Shown: piece by piece, positions 16,979 to 26,941 of the stretch
Position numbering within the stretch: position 1 is the stretch's first letter
Layout: each line of letters starts with the position of its first letter
Source of the DNA: Peptoanaerobacter stomatis
GTDB taxonomy: Bacteria; Bacillota; Clostridia; Peptostreptococcales; Filifactoraceae
Assembly: GCF_000238095.2 (NCBI RefSeq)
Contig: NZ_JH815225.1
Coordinates: 1,812,030-1,876,029 of the forward strand
Length of the DNA: 64,000 nt
Direction of reading: 5' to 3'
Translations under genes and position numbers: made by a program
The notes under the pieces: generated by a model
The model's input: the letters and a program-made list of their open reading frames with translations, nothing else
What the model was told of the DNA's origin: nothing
Database searches by the model: none

Positions 16979-18481
16979 ATGGAATTTGGAGTTTTATCAA
17001 TAGTACCTCCTCTTGTTGCCATAATACTTGCTCTTATAACAAAAGAAGTTATATCATCACTTATGCTCGGTATATTTGCGGGTGGACTTATATTTACCGG
17101 TGGAGATATACTTAACACTTTTCAGACGATATTTGAGCTTATGGGAAACAAACTTGGTGAGAATGGCTTGATGATTTTGTTTTTGAGTTTACTTGGAGCA
17201 TTAGTTACTGTTATGAACAGGGCAGGAGGCTCTTTTGCCTATGGTAAATGGGCTGGTGAAAAAATCAAAAGCAAATCTATGGCGAAAGTATCTGCCGGTA
17301 TACTTGGAATACTTATATTTATAGACGATTATTTCAACTGCCTTACAGTAGGAGCGGTAATGCGTCCTATAACTGACAAAAATAAGGTATCTCGTGCAAA
17401 GTTGGCATATATAATAGACTCTACTGCAGCGCCTGTATGTATAATAGCTCCGGTATCAAGCTGGGCGGCATCAGTTGTATCCAATATAGGAAGTGCCAAT
17501 GTGGACAACCCTATGGGAGTGTTTATATCTACCATACCGTTTAATCTTTATGCACTGCTTACAATATTTTCTGTATTTTTCTTTGCATTGGTAGGTTTTG
17601 ATATAGGACCTATGGCATCTCTTGAAATGGATGATACATCTGCAAATGATGTTATGATAGATGATGGTGAGCTTAAACATAGTGAAAAAGGAAAAGTAAT
17701 AGATTTGATATTACCGGTTGCTGTACTTATAGTTGTTACAATATTCTTTATGCTTAGAACGGGCGGATATTTTGACGGTTCAAATCCTACATTAAAAGAT
17801 GCTTTCGGAAATGCCTCTGTAAATATATCACTTGTACTTGGTTCTACTATTGCTTTGGTTGTCGCATTTTTGATGTATATTCCGAGAAAACTCTTGGCTT
17901 TCAGAGAGTTTATGGAGTGTATAACTGAAGGCGTTAAATCAATGGTAGGTGCGATGATAATCCTTACTCTTGCTTGGACAATAGGTGGAATAACAAAAGA
18001 AGAATATCTTAACACAGGCGGATTTGTGGCACATCATCTTGCAAGCAACAATATTCCTATATGGATATTCCCTGCCATAATATTTGTAGTTGCGGCATTT
18101 TTGGCATTTTCAACAGGAACGGCGTGGGGAACATTCGGTATACTTATACCTATAATAGTTCCTATAATAGTAAATATGGATGCTATGAGTCATATATCAA
18201 TCATACTTGCATCAATATTTTCAGGTTCAGTATTCGGAGATCACTGCTCGCCTATATCAGACACTACCATATTGTCTTCGGCAGGTGCAAACTGTAATCA
18301 TATAGACCACGTTTCATCACAGTTGCCTTATGCGTTTGTTACGGCTATTGCGTCATTTATAGGATTTATAATAGGCGGATATTTCAACAATGTTATAGTT
18401 GCACTTGGAACAGCGTTGATATCACTGCTTATATTAATATTTATAGCTAAGAAATTAACATATGATAAACTAAAAGTGTAA
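16979..18481 (+). CDS. NhaC-family Na+/H+ antiporter-like membrane protein
   Basis: A 500-residue polytopic protein with about 11-12 hydrophobic segments. Conserved features of the NhaC family are the FIDDYFNCLTVGAVMRP segment, a SWAA motif, TGTAWGTFGI and GSVFGDHCSPISDTT near the C-terminal third. The family exchanges Na+ for protons, or for amino acids or amines in some members, so the true substrate is not fixed by sequence. AGAAGGGA lies 8 bases before ATG 16979; ATG 16970 overlaps that site and is rejected. It is monocistronic and driven by a consensus promoter. A role in Na+ balance would suit an organism with a sodium-pumping decarboxylase. Confidence 0.88.
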   Translation: MEFGVLSIVPPLVAIILALITKEVISSLMLGIFAGGLIFTGGDILNTFQTIFELMGNKLGENGLMILFLSLLGALVTVMNRAGGSFAYGKWAGEKIKSKSMAKVSAGILGILIFIDDYFNCLTVGAVMRPITDKNKVSRAKLAYIIDSTAAPVCIIAPVSSWAASVVSNIGSANVDNPMGVFISTIPFNLYALLTIFSVFFFALVGFDIGPMASLEMDDTSANDVMIDDGELKHSEKGKVIDLILPVAVLIVVTIFFMLRTGGYFDGSNPTLKDAFGNASVNISLVLGSTIALVVAFLMYIPRKLLAFREFMECITEGVKSMVGAMIILTLAWTIGGITKEEYLNTGGFVAHHLASNNIPIWIFPAIIFVVAAFLAFSTGTAWGTFGILIPIIVPIIVNMDAMSHISIILASIFSGSVFGDHCSPISDTTILSSAGANCNHIDHVSSQLPYAFVTAIASFIGFIIGGYFNNVIVALGTALISLLILIFIAKKLTYDKLKV

Positions 18482-18482
18482 T

Positions 18483-18737
18483 TTAGTAATACAAAAATTC
18501 AATAGAGAAAGAGAAAATAGTATTGTGTAAGTTTTATAAACTATGACAATATTTGTGGACTTTCATATAAATCATATATAATACTATTGAAGATTAGTAT
18601 TATGCTATTATCTATTTAAAATGCCACGTATTTTTTATATATGATTTGTTTTTTAATCTTAGCAATTGTTCTAATTGTTTTAGATTTTAAATGGCTTTTT
18701 AAATCTGGTTTTAGTATTAGATAACAGCGTAAAATTA
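18483..18737. repeat. intergenic palindromic elements, copy E (two modules)
   Basis: Module 1 (18483-18606) is the inverted counterpart of copy G at 15509-15635. Module 2 (about 18594-18737) is bounded by TATGCTATTATCTATTT and a right arm that reads TACGCTGTTATCTAAT on the other strand. They fill the space between the convergent antiporter and SLH genes, followed by the SLH terminator. Confidence 0.58.
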
Positions 18738-18744
18738 TGATTAT

Positions 18745-18787
18745 AAAAAATAGAACTCTTGATAATTTATCAGGAGTTCTATTTTTT
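18745..18787 (-). terminator. terminator of the SLH surface-protein gene
   Basis: Strong hairpin with a stem AAAAATAGAACTC...GAGTTCTATTTTT interrupted by one bulge, ending in a T-run on the minus strand (A-run on plus). It lies about 30 bases beyond the SLH gene stop. Confidence 0.8.
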
Positions 18788-18818
18788 GTTTATTTTTTAA
18801 GGATAGATTGAAAACTGT

Positions 18819-21800
18819 TTAATTCTTTAATTTTATTGTGTATTCAGAATAAGTGTTTTGCTCATATAAATTTCCTCTTATTCTTATTTTCATACCATTT
18901 TCTAAGCGTTTATGAGGATTTTCGATTAATCTTCCGTCTTTACCGTATACGGTAACATATGGTGTAGTAAGCATTTTACGAAGCGGGGAATGAATAGTTA
19001 GTGCTGCTGAAAAATCTTTTAATACTGCGCCTTGTGGGACATCTTGTATCTCGTTTCCTACCATTTTTCCAAATATACCGCCGTTTTTAATCTCGCCTAT
19101 GTTTAGTTTTCTGTGTACAGCTATGACTTCTTCTTGGTAATTTGAATTTTTTATTGTTAGTTTTATTTGATTTCCATCCAATTTATCTATATCCTTCAGT
19201 TCTACTTCATACTCTTTATTAGGAGCTGATATAATTTTGAATTCTTTTTTAATATCTTTCCAAGGATGATTTCCAAACCAACCTTCTATTTTTATATCGC
19301 TATCAGTTAGTGATGTATTATCTAATACTTTTATCTTTAATTTTGTAGTATCTTTTTTATATGCTTCACCATCTTGTGATATATCGAATTTTTTATCTAT
19401 TACTTTTAATGTTCCGCCGGATTTAACCTCACGAGTTGCAACATATTTTCCGTCACCTTTTACTTTTACGCTCAGAGATTTTCCTTTATCTTCTTCTTTG
19501 ACAATATAAGTTCTCTGATTTTCGCCTGCTATTTCTTGCTCATTTCCATCATTGTCTACTCTGTACCATCTATATGTTACATTGTCATACTTATAGTCTG
19601 CGCTTATATCTTCAAGTGATTTCTTTCCGTCAGGTAAAAATTCTACAAGAATTTTAGCGGTTAATTTATCACCTACCTGCGGTGCAACACCTGTCTTGCT
19701 AAAACTTACGGAATCAATATTTTCTTTTATTGTTATATGGTATTCAACACTTTTTTTATATATGTGTGAAAATGCAGCTTTAGGCTCAACTGAAATATAA
19801 AAACCGTCATCTAAATGGCTGTTTTTATCAACGTCTTGACCGCTATTTTTTACTGATATGTCGAAGCTGTTTGTTACGTCTTGATTTTCTGAAATAATCT
19901 TAATTTTATTTTCAAAGGCACCTACTGTTATCACTCTGTCGGCTATTATTGTGAATTTATCTATGGAATATGATCCTGCCGTTAATGTCCACTCTTTTCT
20001 TTTAGGAATGTTTACATTGACATTTGTCAATCTTGTGCTTGAATATGCTGCTAATTTGCCTGTTGAATTGTCAAATTCGTACACTGTAAGGTAGTAAGGC
20101 TTTTGTTCAAATTTATCAACTATATCTTTGCAACGCTCTTCAGTTATATCAATATCTTGTCCTGCAGGTTTAAGCATATCGGCTGTTGTTAAATCAATTA
20201 AATTTACTCCTGATGATACACTTCCTCCTTTAGGGATATTTTGCATATTATCTGTAATTGAATATTTAAAATTGACTTGTGCTTCCAATGTATTGGAAGT
20301 TGTAACAGATATATTGGTATGGAATATTTGGCTTGCCGGTTTGATTGTAGTTTTCAGATACATATCCAACTTGTTTATTTTTTGTGTAGGTGTACTTTCT
20401 TTTTGTCCTTGGTAATTACCTGTTCCGTTTACTACTACTCTTATATATTTGTCTGCATCGCTTTCTGTAAGTGTGTATACACTTTGTGTAGCATTTGGTA
20501 TATCTGTGTAATTTCCGTTTCGTTCAGTTGCTATCTGCCATTGATATGTTACTGTTGCGCTCTGTGGTTTTACTTTTGCTTTAAGTGCTTCTCCCACTGT
20601 TTCATTTCCGTCTATCTCTACTTCTGTTACAGTAATTTTTTCTATTTCTATAGGAGTGCTTTTTGCACTTCCTGTGTAGCCGTCTTTTCCTGTTGCCACA
20701 ACTCTTATGAATTTACCGGCTTGGTCTTTTTTTACGGTGTAACTGTAACCTGTTGCATTAGCTATATCTGTATACTCGCTGTCATTCGCATTTTGTTTAT
20801 CTGCTATTTGCCACTTATAATCCGCTCTTGCATCAAGCGGAGATATATCTGCCGTAAGCTCAGAATTTACTTTTGCAACTCCTGATATTGTTACGCTGTC
20901 TATATTTTTTTGTTGTGAAGGAGGTTGAGTCATTTTTTCTATTTTATATCCTTGGCTTTCTTTTTCTCCTGTATAGTTGTTTATTCCTTTTACTACCACT
21001 CTTATATATTTTTCTTGCTTATCTGCTGTTACTTTATATGTTTTATCTGTTTGTCCTGCTATATCTTGATATCCTGCATTTTGATTATCCGATACTTGCC
21101 ATTTGTATTCTACATCTGCTCCGGCAGGTGTAACTTCTGCTGTTAGGATTTCGTCTACTTTTGTATTTCCTGTTATTGATACACTGTTTATATCTATCTT
21201 CATTTTTTCTATTTTTCCGACTTTTTCTTTTACTTGTGCGGTTGAGTTTACATTTAATCCTATAGGTGTATCTGATTTGTTTTCTATCTTATCTACTACA
21301 GCAGTTCCCTGTACATTGATTGATACTTTTTTATTAGTTTGTGAAGGTACTTCTATGTTTTCAACTTTTATATCTTTTATATTTAATGCTGATTGTGTTT
21401 TTATTGTTTTTATTGTTCCTTGTCCTGATATGGTATTTGATGTTGAGTTTATATCCGGTGTAAATTCGTCTATTGTTGTTTGTGAATCTTCCATCTTTAT
21501 ATTAGAAGTTTGTTTAGTTGTTTTTACTGTTTTATATTCGCCTTTTAGCTTTACTTCTTTATCTGTTGCTATAGTAACTGTAGGTGATTGATTTTGTGAG
21601 TTTGTAGGCACTTCTATTTTTGCACTGCTTTGTACGTTTATATTGCCTACAAAGTCCAATGCTTTGAATGTGCTTGATGCAACTCTTAGTATATTTACAT
21701 TTTCTGCCTGAAATTGTGATTCAACATGTGCATTAGGTGCATCTATTGTGAGTGTGTTAAGAACTGTTCCGCTTGTGCCGATACCGTCATCATTTAGTTT

Positions 21801-22745
21801 TATACTTGTTGTATTAGGTGCTGTAAGATTGATATTATCAAGCCCGTCTTGTGTATTATTTATAGTTATTTTAAGTTCTTCTTTAGGAGCATAGTTTAAA
21901 TCTACATCTTTTTCTATTTTTCCGTCTACAGTTATGTCGTTATAACCGTCTTTTAATGCTTGCACCAATTCTTGCGCATTTTTTACCGTTTTTGCTCCAC
22001 GTGCTTTTTGAATTGAAGGTGTGCTTGACGTACCGCCACCGCCTCCTCCACCGCCGCCTGATGATGTTGTTTTCTTTTGTTCAGTTTTTTTAACTTCTTC
22101 TTTCTTTTCATCATCTTTTTTTGTGTCTTGTTTCATTTCGTTTTGTTCTTTTTGAGTAAGAACTTTATCCAATATAGTAACGGCTTCCGCTCTTGTAAGT
22201 TTGTTGTTTGCCGCAAATGTATTGTCCGGGTAACCTGACATATATCCTTTTTCTATCATTAATGATACTGAACTTTTCGCCCAAGCTGGTATTGTATTTA
22301 TGTCACTGAACATCAGTTGTTTGTCTGACTTTTCATTCAGTATGTTTGCTATAAATACTGCCGCCTCCGCTCTTGTAAGTGTGGTGTTAGGCATAAACAT
22401 ATTGTCTGGAGTTCCGTTTGCATATCCGTTTCCTACAGCTATTTGAACATCTTTGTAGAACCAATCCGTTTCTTTTACGTCACTGAATTTCACTTCACCT
22501 TGTTTAGTAAGCTTCAAAGAAGTGTTAAGTATGTGTATAAACTCTGCTCTTGTTACTTGTTTGTTCGGCTTGAATGTTCCGTCCTGATATCCTGCGATAA
22601 GACCTTTTTCTTGCCAAGAAGTTATAGTTTTTTCAGCCCAGTGTCCCTTGGTATCTGTTGATATTGCGTGTGAAGGTATAGCCGGTATGGTAAGTGACAT
22701 AGCTAAAGCTATTGAAAGCATCTTTTTAGCTTGTATTCTTTTCAT
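18819..22745 (-). CDS. large S-layer-homology surface protein with Ig-like repeats
   Basis: A 1308-residue exported protein. The signal peptide ends near AIPSHA (27). Three SLH domains (about 30-75, 92-138, 150-195) each contain the conserved TRAE motif and would anchor the protein to pyruvylated wall polymers. A charged Lys/Glu linker and a run of nine glycines (about 233-241) follow. A region of about 300 residues looks like repeated short beta segments. Then come three roughly 80-90-residue repeats (about 525-800), each with a Y+WQ(V/I) core and a (Y/F)IRVVV or FIRVVA strand, and a fourth divergent one nearer the C-terminus (YRWYR, LSVKVKG). The ligand or role is unknown. AAAGGATAA precedes the ATG. 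Sequence, not function, supports the call. Confidence 0.9.
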   Translation of the reverse strand: MKRIQAKKMLSIALAMSLTIPAIPSHAISTDTKGHWAEKTITSWQEKGLIAGYQDGTFKPNKQVTRAEFIHILNTSLKLTKQGEVKFSDVKETDWFYKDVQIAVGNGYANGTPDNMFMPNTTLTRAEAAVFIANILNEKSDKQLMFSDINTIPAWAKSSVSLMIEKGYMSGYPDNTFAANNKLTRAEAVTILDKVLTQKEQNEMKQDTKKDDEKKEEVKKTEQKKTTSSGGGGGGGGGTSSTPSIQKARGAKTVKNAQELVQALKDGYNDITVDGKIEKDVDLNYAPKEELKITINNTQDGLDNINLTAPNTTSIKLNDDGIGTSGTVLNTLTIDAPNAHVESQFQAENVNILRVASSTFKALDFVGNINVQSSAKIEVPTNSQNQSPTVTIATDKEVKLKGEYKTVKTTKQTSNIKMEDSQTTIDEFTPDINSTSNTISGQGTIKTIKTQSALNIKDIKVENIEVPSQTNKKVSINVQGTAVVDKIENKSDTPIGLNVNSTAQVKEKVGKIEKMKIDINSVSITGNTKVDEILTAEVTPAGADVEYKWQVSDNQNAGYQDIAGQTDKTYKVTADKQEKYIRVVVKGINNYTGEKESQGYKIEKMTQPPSQQKNIDSVTISGVAKVNSELTADISPLDARADYKWQIADKQNANDSEYTDIANATGYSYTVKKDQAGKFIRVVATGKDGYTGSAKSTPIEIEKITVTEVEIDGNETVGEALKAKVKPQSATVTYQWQIATERNGNYTDIPNATQSVYTLTESDADKYIRVVVNGTGNYQGQKESTPTQKINKLDMYLKTTIKPASQIFHTNISVTTSNTLEAQVNFKYSITDNMQNIPKGGSVSSGVNLIDLTTADMLKPAGQDIDITEERCKDIVDKFEQKPYYLTVYEFDNSTGKLAAYSSTRLTNVNVNIPKRKEWTLTAGSYSIDKFTIIADRVITVGAFENKIKIISENQDVTNSFDISVKNSGQDVDKNSHLDDGFYISVEPKAAFSHIYKKSVEYHITIKENIDSVSFSKTGVAPQVGDKLTAKILVEFLPDGKKSLEDISADYKYDNVTYRWYRVDNDGNEQEIAGENQRTYIVKEEDKGKSLSVKVKGDGKYVATREVKSGGTLKVIDKKFDISQDGEAYKKDTTKLKIKVLDNTSLTDSDIKIEGWFGNHPWKDIKKEFKIISAPNKEYEVELKDIDKLDGNQIKLTIKNSNYQEEVIAVHRKLNIGEIKNGGIFGKMVGNEIQDVPQGAVLKDFSAALTIHSPLRKMLTTPYVTVYGKDGRLIENPHKRLENGMKIRIRGNLYEQNTYSEYTIKLKN

Positions 22746-22967
22746 AAATTAAATTATCCTTTCAGATTAAAATATATAATAAAAATTAAACATCAAAAAA
22801 ATATTAGACTTAATGCCTATAAATAGACTATGTGTTTATAAATTAAAGACATATAATTAAATATTGCGAAAATAATTATTTAGAGAAATCATTGTGGTAT
22901 ATATCTTTATATTTTTGGTGTTTAGAATTAAACTGAGAAGTATTTTACCAAAATTTCACATTATAGG

Positions 22968-23012
22968 CAATAGTTTTTACAAAAATAATTTATATTTTTA
23001 TAAAAACTATTG
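22968..23012. promoter_or_regulatory. 12-bp inverted repeat between divergent surface genes
   Basis: CAATAGTTTTTA and TAAAAACTATTG are perfect complements separated by 21 bases. The site lies in the shared upstream space of the SLH protein and the amidase. It could be an operator or a hairpin; no T-run follows. Confidence 0.45.
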
Positions 23013-23368
23013 AATAAAGATTAGTCTATATACCTAAAATAATAAGGTTTATGCGGTTTTTATTTTATAAAATATATTGGAGGGATTTTATATAAATTTT
23101 AAATTGTATTGTGAATTAATTGTAAAAATAATTTTAACGTATCTTAATTTAATAGGGGTTAGTATCACAAATATAATTATTGAATTTTTTGTATATAAAC
23201 AGATATAAATAAGTTTCATAATTATTTCAAATTATATTGATTTTTAAATTTTTAATAGTATAATGTAAAAGCTGAATATTATTAAATTTATATTGTAATA
23301 AAATTAAAAGATAGTTACATATGTTGCAATATAATGTATATTGTTTTAAAATTTTTAAAGCTTTAACT

Positions 23369-23398
23369 TTGATATAAATTGTTTTTAATTTTTATAAA
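23369..23398 (+). promoter_or_regulatory. candidate amidase promoter
   Basis: TTGATA, 18 bases, TATAAA, about 80 bases before the amidase ATG. It is a reasonable but not unique match in such AT-rich DNA. Confidence 0.4.
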
Positions 23399-23476
23399 TT
23401 TGATGTGGATTGTGTATATGAAGTGTTTATTCCGGGAAAGGAGATAATTACATATAGATGTAATTTTGTATATAGT

Positions 23477-25342
23477 ATGAAGATAAAAAATAATGTGTTT
23501 TTTTTGATGTGTTTTTTATTTTTGAATTTTATTGCTTTAACTTCAAGCTATGCCAAGTTGCCTATAGACTATGATAATTTTACGGTAAACGGTAAGATTG
23601 TAAAACTTCCTATAGCTGAGCTTGTTATAGACGGTCAATACATAAATAAATCGACTGTAGGAGTAGATCCTGTTACTATTAATTCAAGAACTCTTGTGCC
23701 CGTAAGAGCATTATCCGAGAAATTGGGTTATCACGTTACATGGCTTGAAGCGGTGCAAAAAGTAACTATAGAAAATTCAAACAAGAAGATAGAATTATTC
23801 ATAGGAAATGTGAATGCCAAAATAGATAATAAAAATGTGACAGTTACAGATTCTGTTGCACCTATGATAATAAATAACAGCACTTATGTGCCGATAAGGT
23901 TTGTAGTAGAAAATATGGGACTCTCTATAGATTATGACGCAAAACAAAATAAAATTTCTTTAAATTCAAATGGTTTGGAGGAACTTTTATTCGACGAGAA
24001 AACTCAATTATCTCAAGAAAAAAATATAGTGAATAATTCCAACGAAGATTTGTCTGTCCCAAAAGATGTCGATAGATTTATAACTCCTGAAAAACCGACA
24101 GCTCCGACTAAACCGACAGTTCCGGAAGTTCCAAGTGTATCTGATGACAGCAATAAAGCTGATGCAAGATATGAAGTGGGTTTGGATTTTTCTGCTTTGA
24201 ATGGCGAAGTTTTAAAAGTTGTACAAAATGATGGCGAATTGGATGTAAACTATTTTTATCTTACTGAACCGAAAAGACTTATTATAGATGTAAAAAATGC
24301 TAAATTAAATGCCTATGAAAGCGGAGAAAGAAAATTAGACGGCAAAATATTTTTATCATCCACTGCTTCATATGATTCAAATAGCAATTATACAAGATTT
24401 TCAGTGGTTTTAAATGAAGATGTAAATAATAATGAAATTAAAATATTAAAAGACAAGAGTGCATTGAAGGTTGAAAAAGTGACTGTGATTAAACAAGGCG
24501 AAGAATTTAAGTATGAATTTGACCGAAAAACAGGAAGTATAAGTGTAACAACATCAAAAGAAGAAACTATTCAAAATTTGTCATCTGACAGCAATATGCT
24601 TGAATTTAATATAGCAAAATACAAAATAAAACTGAACACAGGTGATTTTAACATATCCAACAGATTGGTAAAGAATATGACAGTTTCAGAAGAAGGCAAT
24701 AACTATGTCATTAAAGTTGCATTAGGCGATAGAGTTACAGCGGATATAAATAAAATTTCAGCTACTTCAACTATAATAAAACTTAAAAAACAAGACAGGC
24801 AAACTCCACGAATAGTTTTAGATCCCGGTCATGGAGGCAAAGATGCAGGTGCTATAAACAAAGAGTTTAATATAAATGAGAAGACACTTAATATTCAAGT
24901 TGCACGCAGATTGAAACAAAAACTTGTAGACGCCGGTTATGAAGTTTTTATGACAAGAGAGGACGATACATTTGTACCGCTAAATGACATAGCGAGCTTT
25001 TCAAACAGTAAAGATCCGGATATATTTATATCAATGCATCACAATTCAGCAGATAGTAATTCGTCAGCAAGCGGTATAGAGAGTTTTTATCACATATCAT
25101 CAGACAGCAAACAGTTGGCGCAAATAATTCAAAAACATCTAATATTATCATCTAAAGCGGTTAATAGAAATATTAAATCCATGCCGTTTGTTGTTATAAA
25201 AAAGACAACATCACCGGCTATATTGGTAGAATTAGGCTTTATGTCAAATAAAGCAGAAGTACAGAAAAATATGTCACAGGAATATCAAGAGTTACTGGCA
25301 GACGCAATTTTATCCGGCGTAAATGAATATTTTGGCAGATAA
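23477..25342 (+). CDS. secreted N-acetylmuramoyl-L-alanine amidase
   Basis: A 621-residue exported peptidoglycan hydrolase. ATG 23477 gives a clean signal peptide ending ALTSSYA. Next is a copper-amine-oxidase-N-like domain (about 35-150, with the paired TLVPVRA and TYVPIRF motifs), a Pro/Thr-rich linker, an AMIN domain (about 230-330, wall-targeting), and a C-terminal Amidase_3 domain with zinc ligands in DPGHGG, the EKTLN glutamate, SMHHNS, and the catalytic glutamate in VELGF. The only strong ribosome site (AAAGGAG) is 30-odd bases upstream of this ATG, so either an upstream non-ATG start is used or the start region is unusual. It has its own terminator. Confidence 0.92.
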   Translation: MKIKNNVFFLMCFLFLNFIALTSSYAKLPIDYDNFTVNGKIVKLPIAELVIDGQYINKSTVGVDPVTINSRTLVPVRALSEKLGYHVTWLEAVQKVTIENSNKKIELFIGNVNAKIDNKNVTVTDSVAPMIINNSTYVPIRFVVENMGLSIDYDAKQNKISLNSNGLEELLFDEKTQLSQEKNIVNNSNEDLSVPKDVDRFITPEKPTAPTKPTVPEVPSVSDDSNKADARYEVGLDFSALNGEVLKVVQNDGELDVNYFYLTEPKRLIIDVKNAKLNAYESGERKLDGKIFLSSTASYDSNSNYTRFSVVLNEDVNNNEIKILKDKSALKVEKVTVIKQGEEFKYEFDRKTGSISVTTSKEETIQNLSSDSNMLEFNIAKYKIKLNTGDFNISNRLVKNMTVSEEGNNYVIKVALGDRVTADINKISATSTIIKLKKQDRQTPRIVLDPGHGGKDAGAINKEFNINEKTLNIQVARRLKQKLVDAGYEVFMTREDDTFVPLNDIASFSNSKDPDIFISMHHNSADSNSSASGIESFYHISSDSKQLAQIIQKHLILSSKAVNRNIKSMPFVVIKKTTSPAILVELGFMSNKAEVQKNMSQEYQELLADAILSGVNEYFGR

Positions 25343-25359
25343 AAATGGATGTATTGTGG

Positions 25360-25472
25360 ATACCATATCTAAATGGAACATAGATGTTTTTTGATATAAT
25401 GTCAGAAGATATTTATCCGCAAAACAATTTAAGCCTATCTTAATTAAATAAAGCTTAATATAGGTTTATAAA
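25360..25472. repeat. intergenic palindromic element, copy H (internally deleted)
   Basis: It matches copy A in the same orientation: TAGATGTTTTTTGATATAAT against CAGATGTTTTTTAATATAAT, and GCAAAACAATTTAAG against GCAAAACAATTTGAA. The central hairpin is missing. It is located right after the amidase gene. Confidence 0.55.
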
Positions 25473-25483
25473 AAGTATTTCAT

Positions 25484-25520
25484 AAAAAATCTTTCTGAAA
25501 CTATTTCGGAAAGATTTTTT
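25484..25520 (+). terminator. terminator after the amidase gene
   Basis: Stem AAAAAATCTTTC...GAAAGATTTTTT with inner pairing, followed by TATTTTT. Confidence 0.82.
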
Positions 25521-26110
25521 TATTTTTCAAAATTTTTAGAATATATCAAAATGCAGTAAACGCAAAGAATAGAAAATATTTTATCGAAAATATAATAAAC
25601 AACACAAAAATATATTAAAAAAATAAATTAGACGTTCTATTGACGAAATTTAATTTAATGATATAATTATCTCCGAACATTGCAAACATAGACACATCTG
25701 ATATTCTTTTTATTTTTAACAAAAAAAGTATAATATTGTTTTTTTTAAAAGCATATGACAAAAATATAGTTTATTATTTAACAATATGTGATTTGAATGT
25801 ATAATATTATATATTGCTAATTGTAACACACTTGTAATAATCAAAACGTATTAATTATGTAATTAGCAACAATAAAAATAGTTAAAATATATTAAAAAAA
25901 ATATTTGCTGATATAATATATATAAAATGTGTTATAAAAATATTTTTTATGATAATATTATTGTATAAGCCTTATAAAAATATAAAATAAGGAAATTGTT
26001 TTTTATTTTTAAAATAGACTTTTATTAGACGTAATTAAAATATAATTCTAACTACATAATCTTACACAATTGTTTTATACATTTTTTACGAGTGAATATA
26101 GGTGATTTTT
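25521..26110. other. 590-base leader region of the racemase-like gene
   Basis: AT-rich with no gene recognised. TTGCTAATT (25814-25822) and AATTAGCAA (25861-25869) form a 9-bp inverted repeat that might be an operator or leader stem. No known riboswitch pattern was recognised. Confidence 0.4.
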
Positions 26111-26941
26111 ATGAAACTCAATTTTGTGAAAGTAAATCCTGTAGAAAATATGACGGTATTTATATCGAATGAAGTGGATAGAAATAGTCATATTGAAATT
26201 TCAAAAAAACTTATGGATTACAGCAATATTTATGCTGAGCAAGTAGGATTTATCGAAAAACCTGCATATACATATGATGATTCCTGTAAGGTTAGATTGC
26301 AGATGATGGGTGGGGAGTTTTGTGGAAATGCCACAAGATCTTTAGGAGCGTATTTAGTGCATAATAATCATGAGAGCGTAAAAAAAGCGGATGATAAATA
26401 TTATGTAAATATAGAAACTTCCGGACTTAATCAGGTGCTTACTTGCGAGGTGGAGAAGGTAAACGATAATACTTATATGTCGAAAGTTGAAATGCCACTT
26501 ATTATAAGGAAACCCAGAGAAATTATCCTTAAAGATAAGTATAAGCTCATAAGGACAGACTTCAGCGGAATTACTCACTTTATAGTAAACTCGGCTGATG
26601 TGGAAGATAAGGACTTGCTTTTTGATATCGTGAAAACTTATATTGAAGCTGAGGAATATGAAGCATTCGGTATAATGTTTTATGACTTTGAAAAAGAGTA
26701 TCTGGAACCTCTCGTGTATGTTAAAGCTACTGACAGTTTGTTTTGGGAAAGGAGTTGTGCTTCAGGCACATCGGCATTTGGAGCTGCACTCACATATATA
26801 AAGCAGGAAAACCTTGTTATAGATGTAAAACAGCCCGGAGGAATACTTAAAATAGAAACTTGCTTTAGCGAAGGGGATTTAAAAAAGATAGTATTAAACG
26901 GTGAAGTTGAGATAGTAGCTCAAGGTACTGTCTATGTATAA
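26111..26941 (+). CDS. DapF-fold amino-acid racemase-like protein, possibly acting on histidine
   Basis: A 276-residue member of the cofactor-independent two-cysteine epimerase superfamily. Catalytic cysteines are Cys71 in GGEFCGNATRS and Cys216 in WERSCASGTSA. The N-terminal GNDF motif that true diaminopimelate epimerases use is replaced (KVNPVENMTVF), so this is probably not DapF. The superfamily includes histidine racemases such as staphylococcal CntK. The next same-strand genes are a carrier and histidine ammonia-lyase, and no lysine-pathway gene is nearby, so a histidine (D/L) racemase is the leading guess. ATG 26111 has AGGTGA 6 bases upstream; GTG 26102 overlaps that site. Family is firm, substrate is inference. 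Confidence 0.8.
   Translation: MKLNFVKVNPVENMTVFISNEVDRNSHIEISKKLMDYSNIYAEQVGFIEKPAYTYDDSCKVRLQMMGGEFCGNATRSLGAYLVHNNHESVKKADDKYYVNIETSGLNQVLTCEVEKVNDNTYMSKVEMPLIIRKPREIILKDKYKLIRTDFSGITHFIVNSADVEDKDLLFDIVKTYIEAEEYEAFGIMFYDFEKEYLEPLVYVKATDSLFWERSCASGTSAFGAALTYIKQENLVIDVKQPGGILKIETCFSEGDLKKIVLNGEVEIVAQGTVYV

Larger units (their letters stand above)
22746..23476. other. 731-base divergent intergenic region between surface-protein genes
   Basis: Very AT-rich. It holds a 12-bp perfect inverted repeat and a candidate amidase promoter (separate entries). No open frame with a ribosome site was recognised, apart from a start-stop codon pair at 23457-23462. Confidence 0.5.

Noticed and set aside
20277..21591. 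Cys/Phe-rich plus-strand open frames opposite the SLH gene
   Set aside because: Antisense shadows of the repeat region; no ribosome sites and implausible protein composition.
26111..26941. Annotation as diaminopimelate epimerase (dapF)
   Set aside because: Both cysteines are present but the N-terminal GNDF motif is not, and no lysine or peptidoglycan precursor genes are adjacent.
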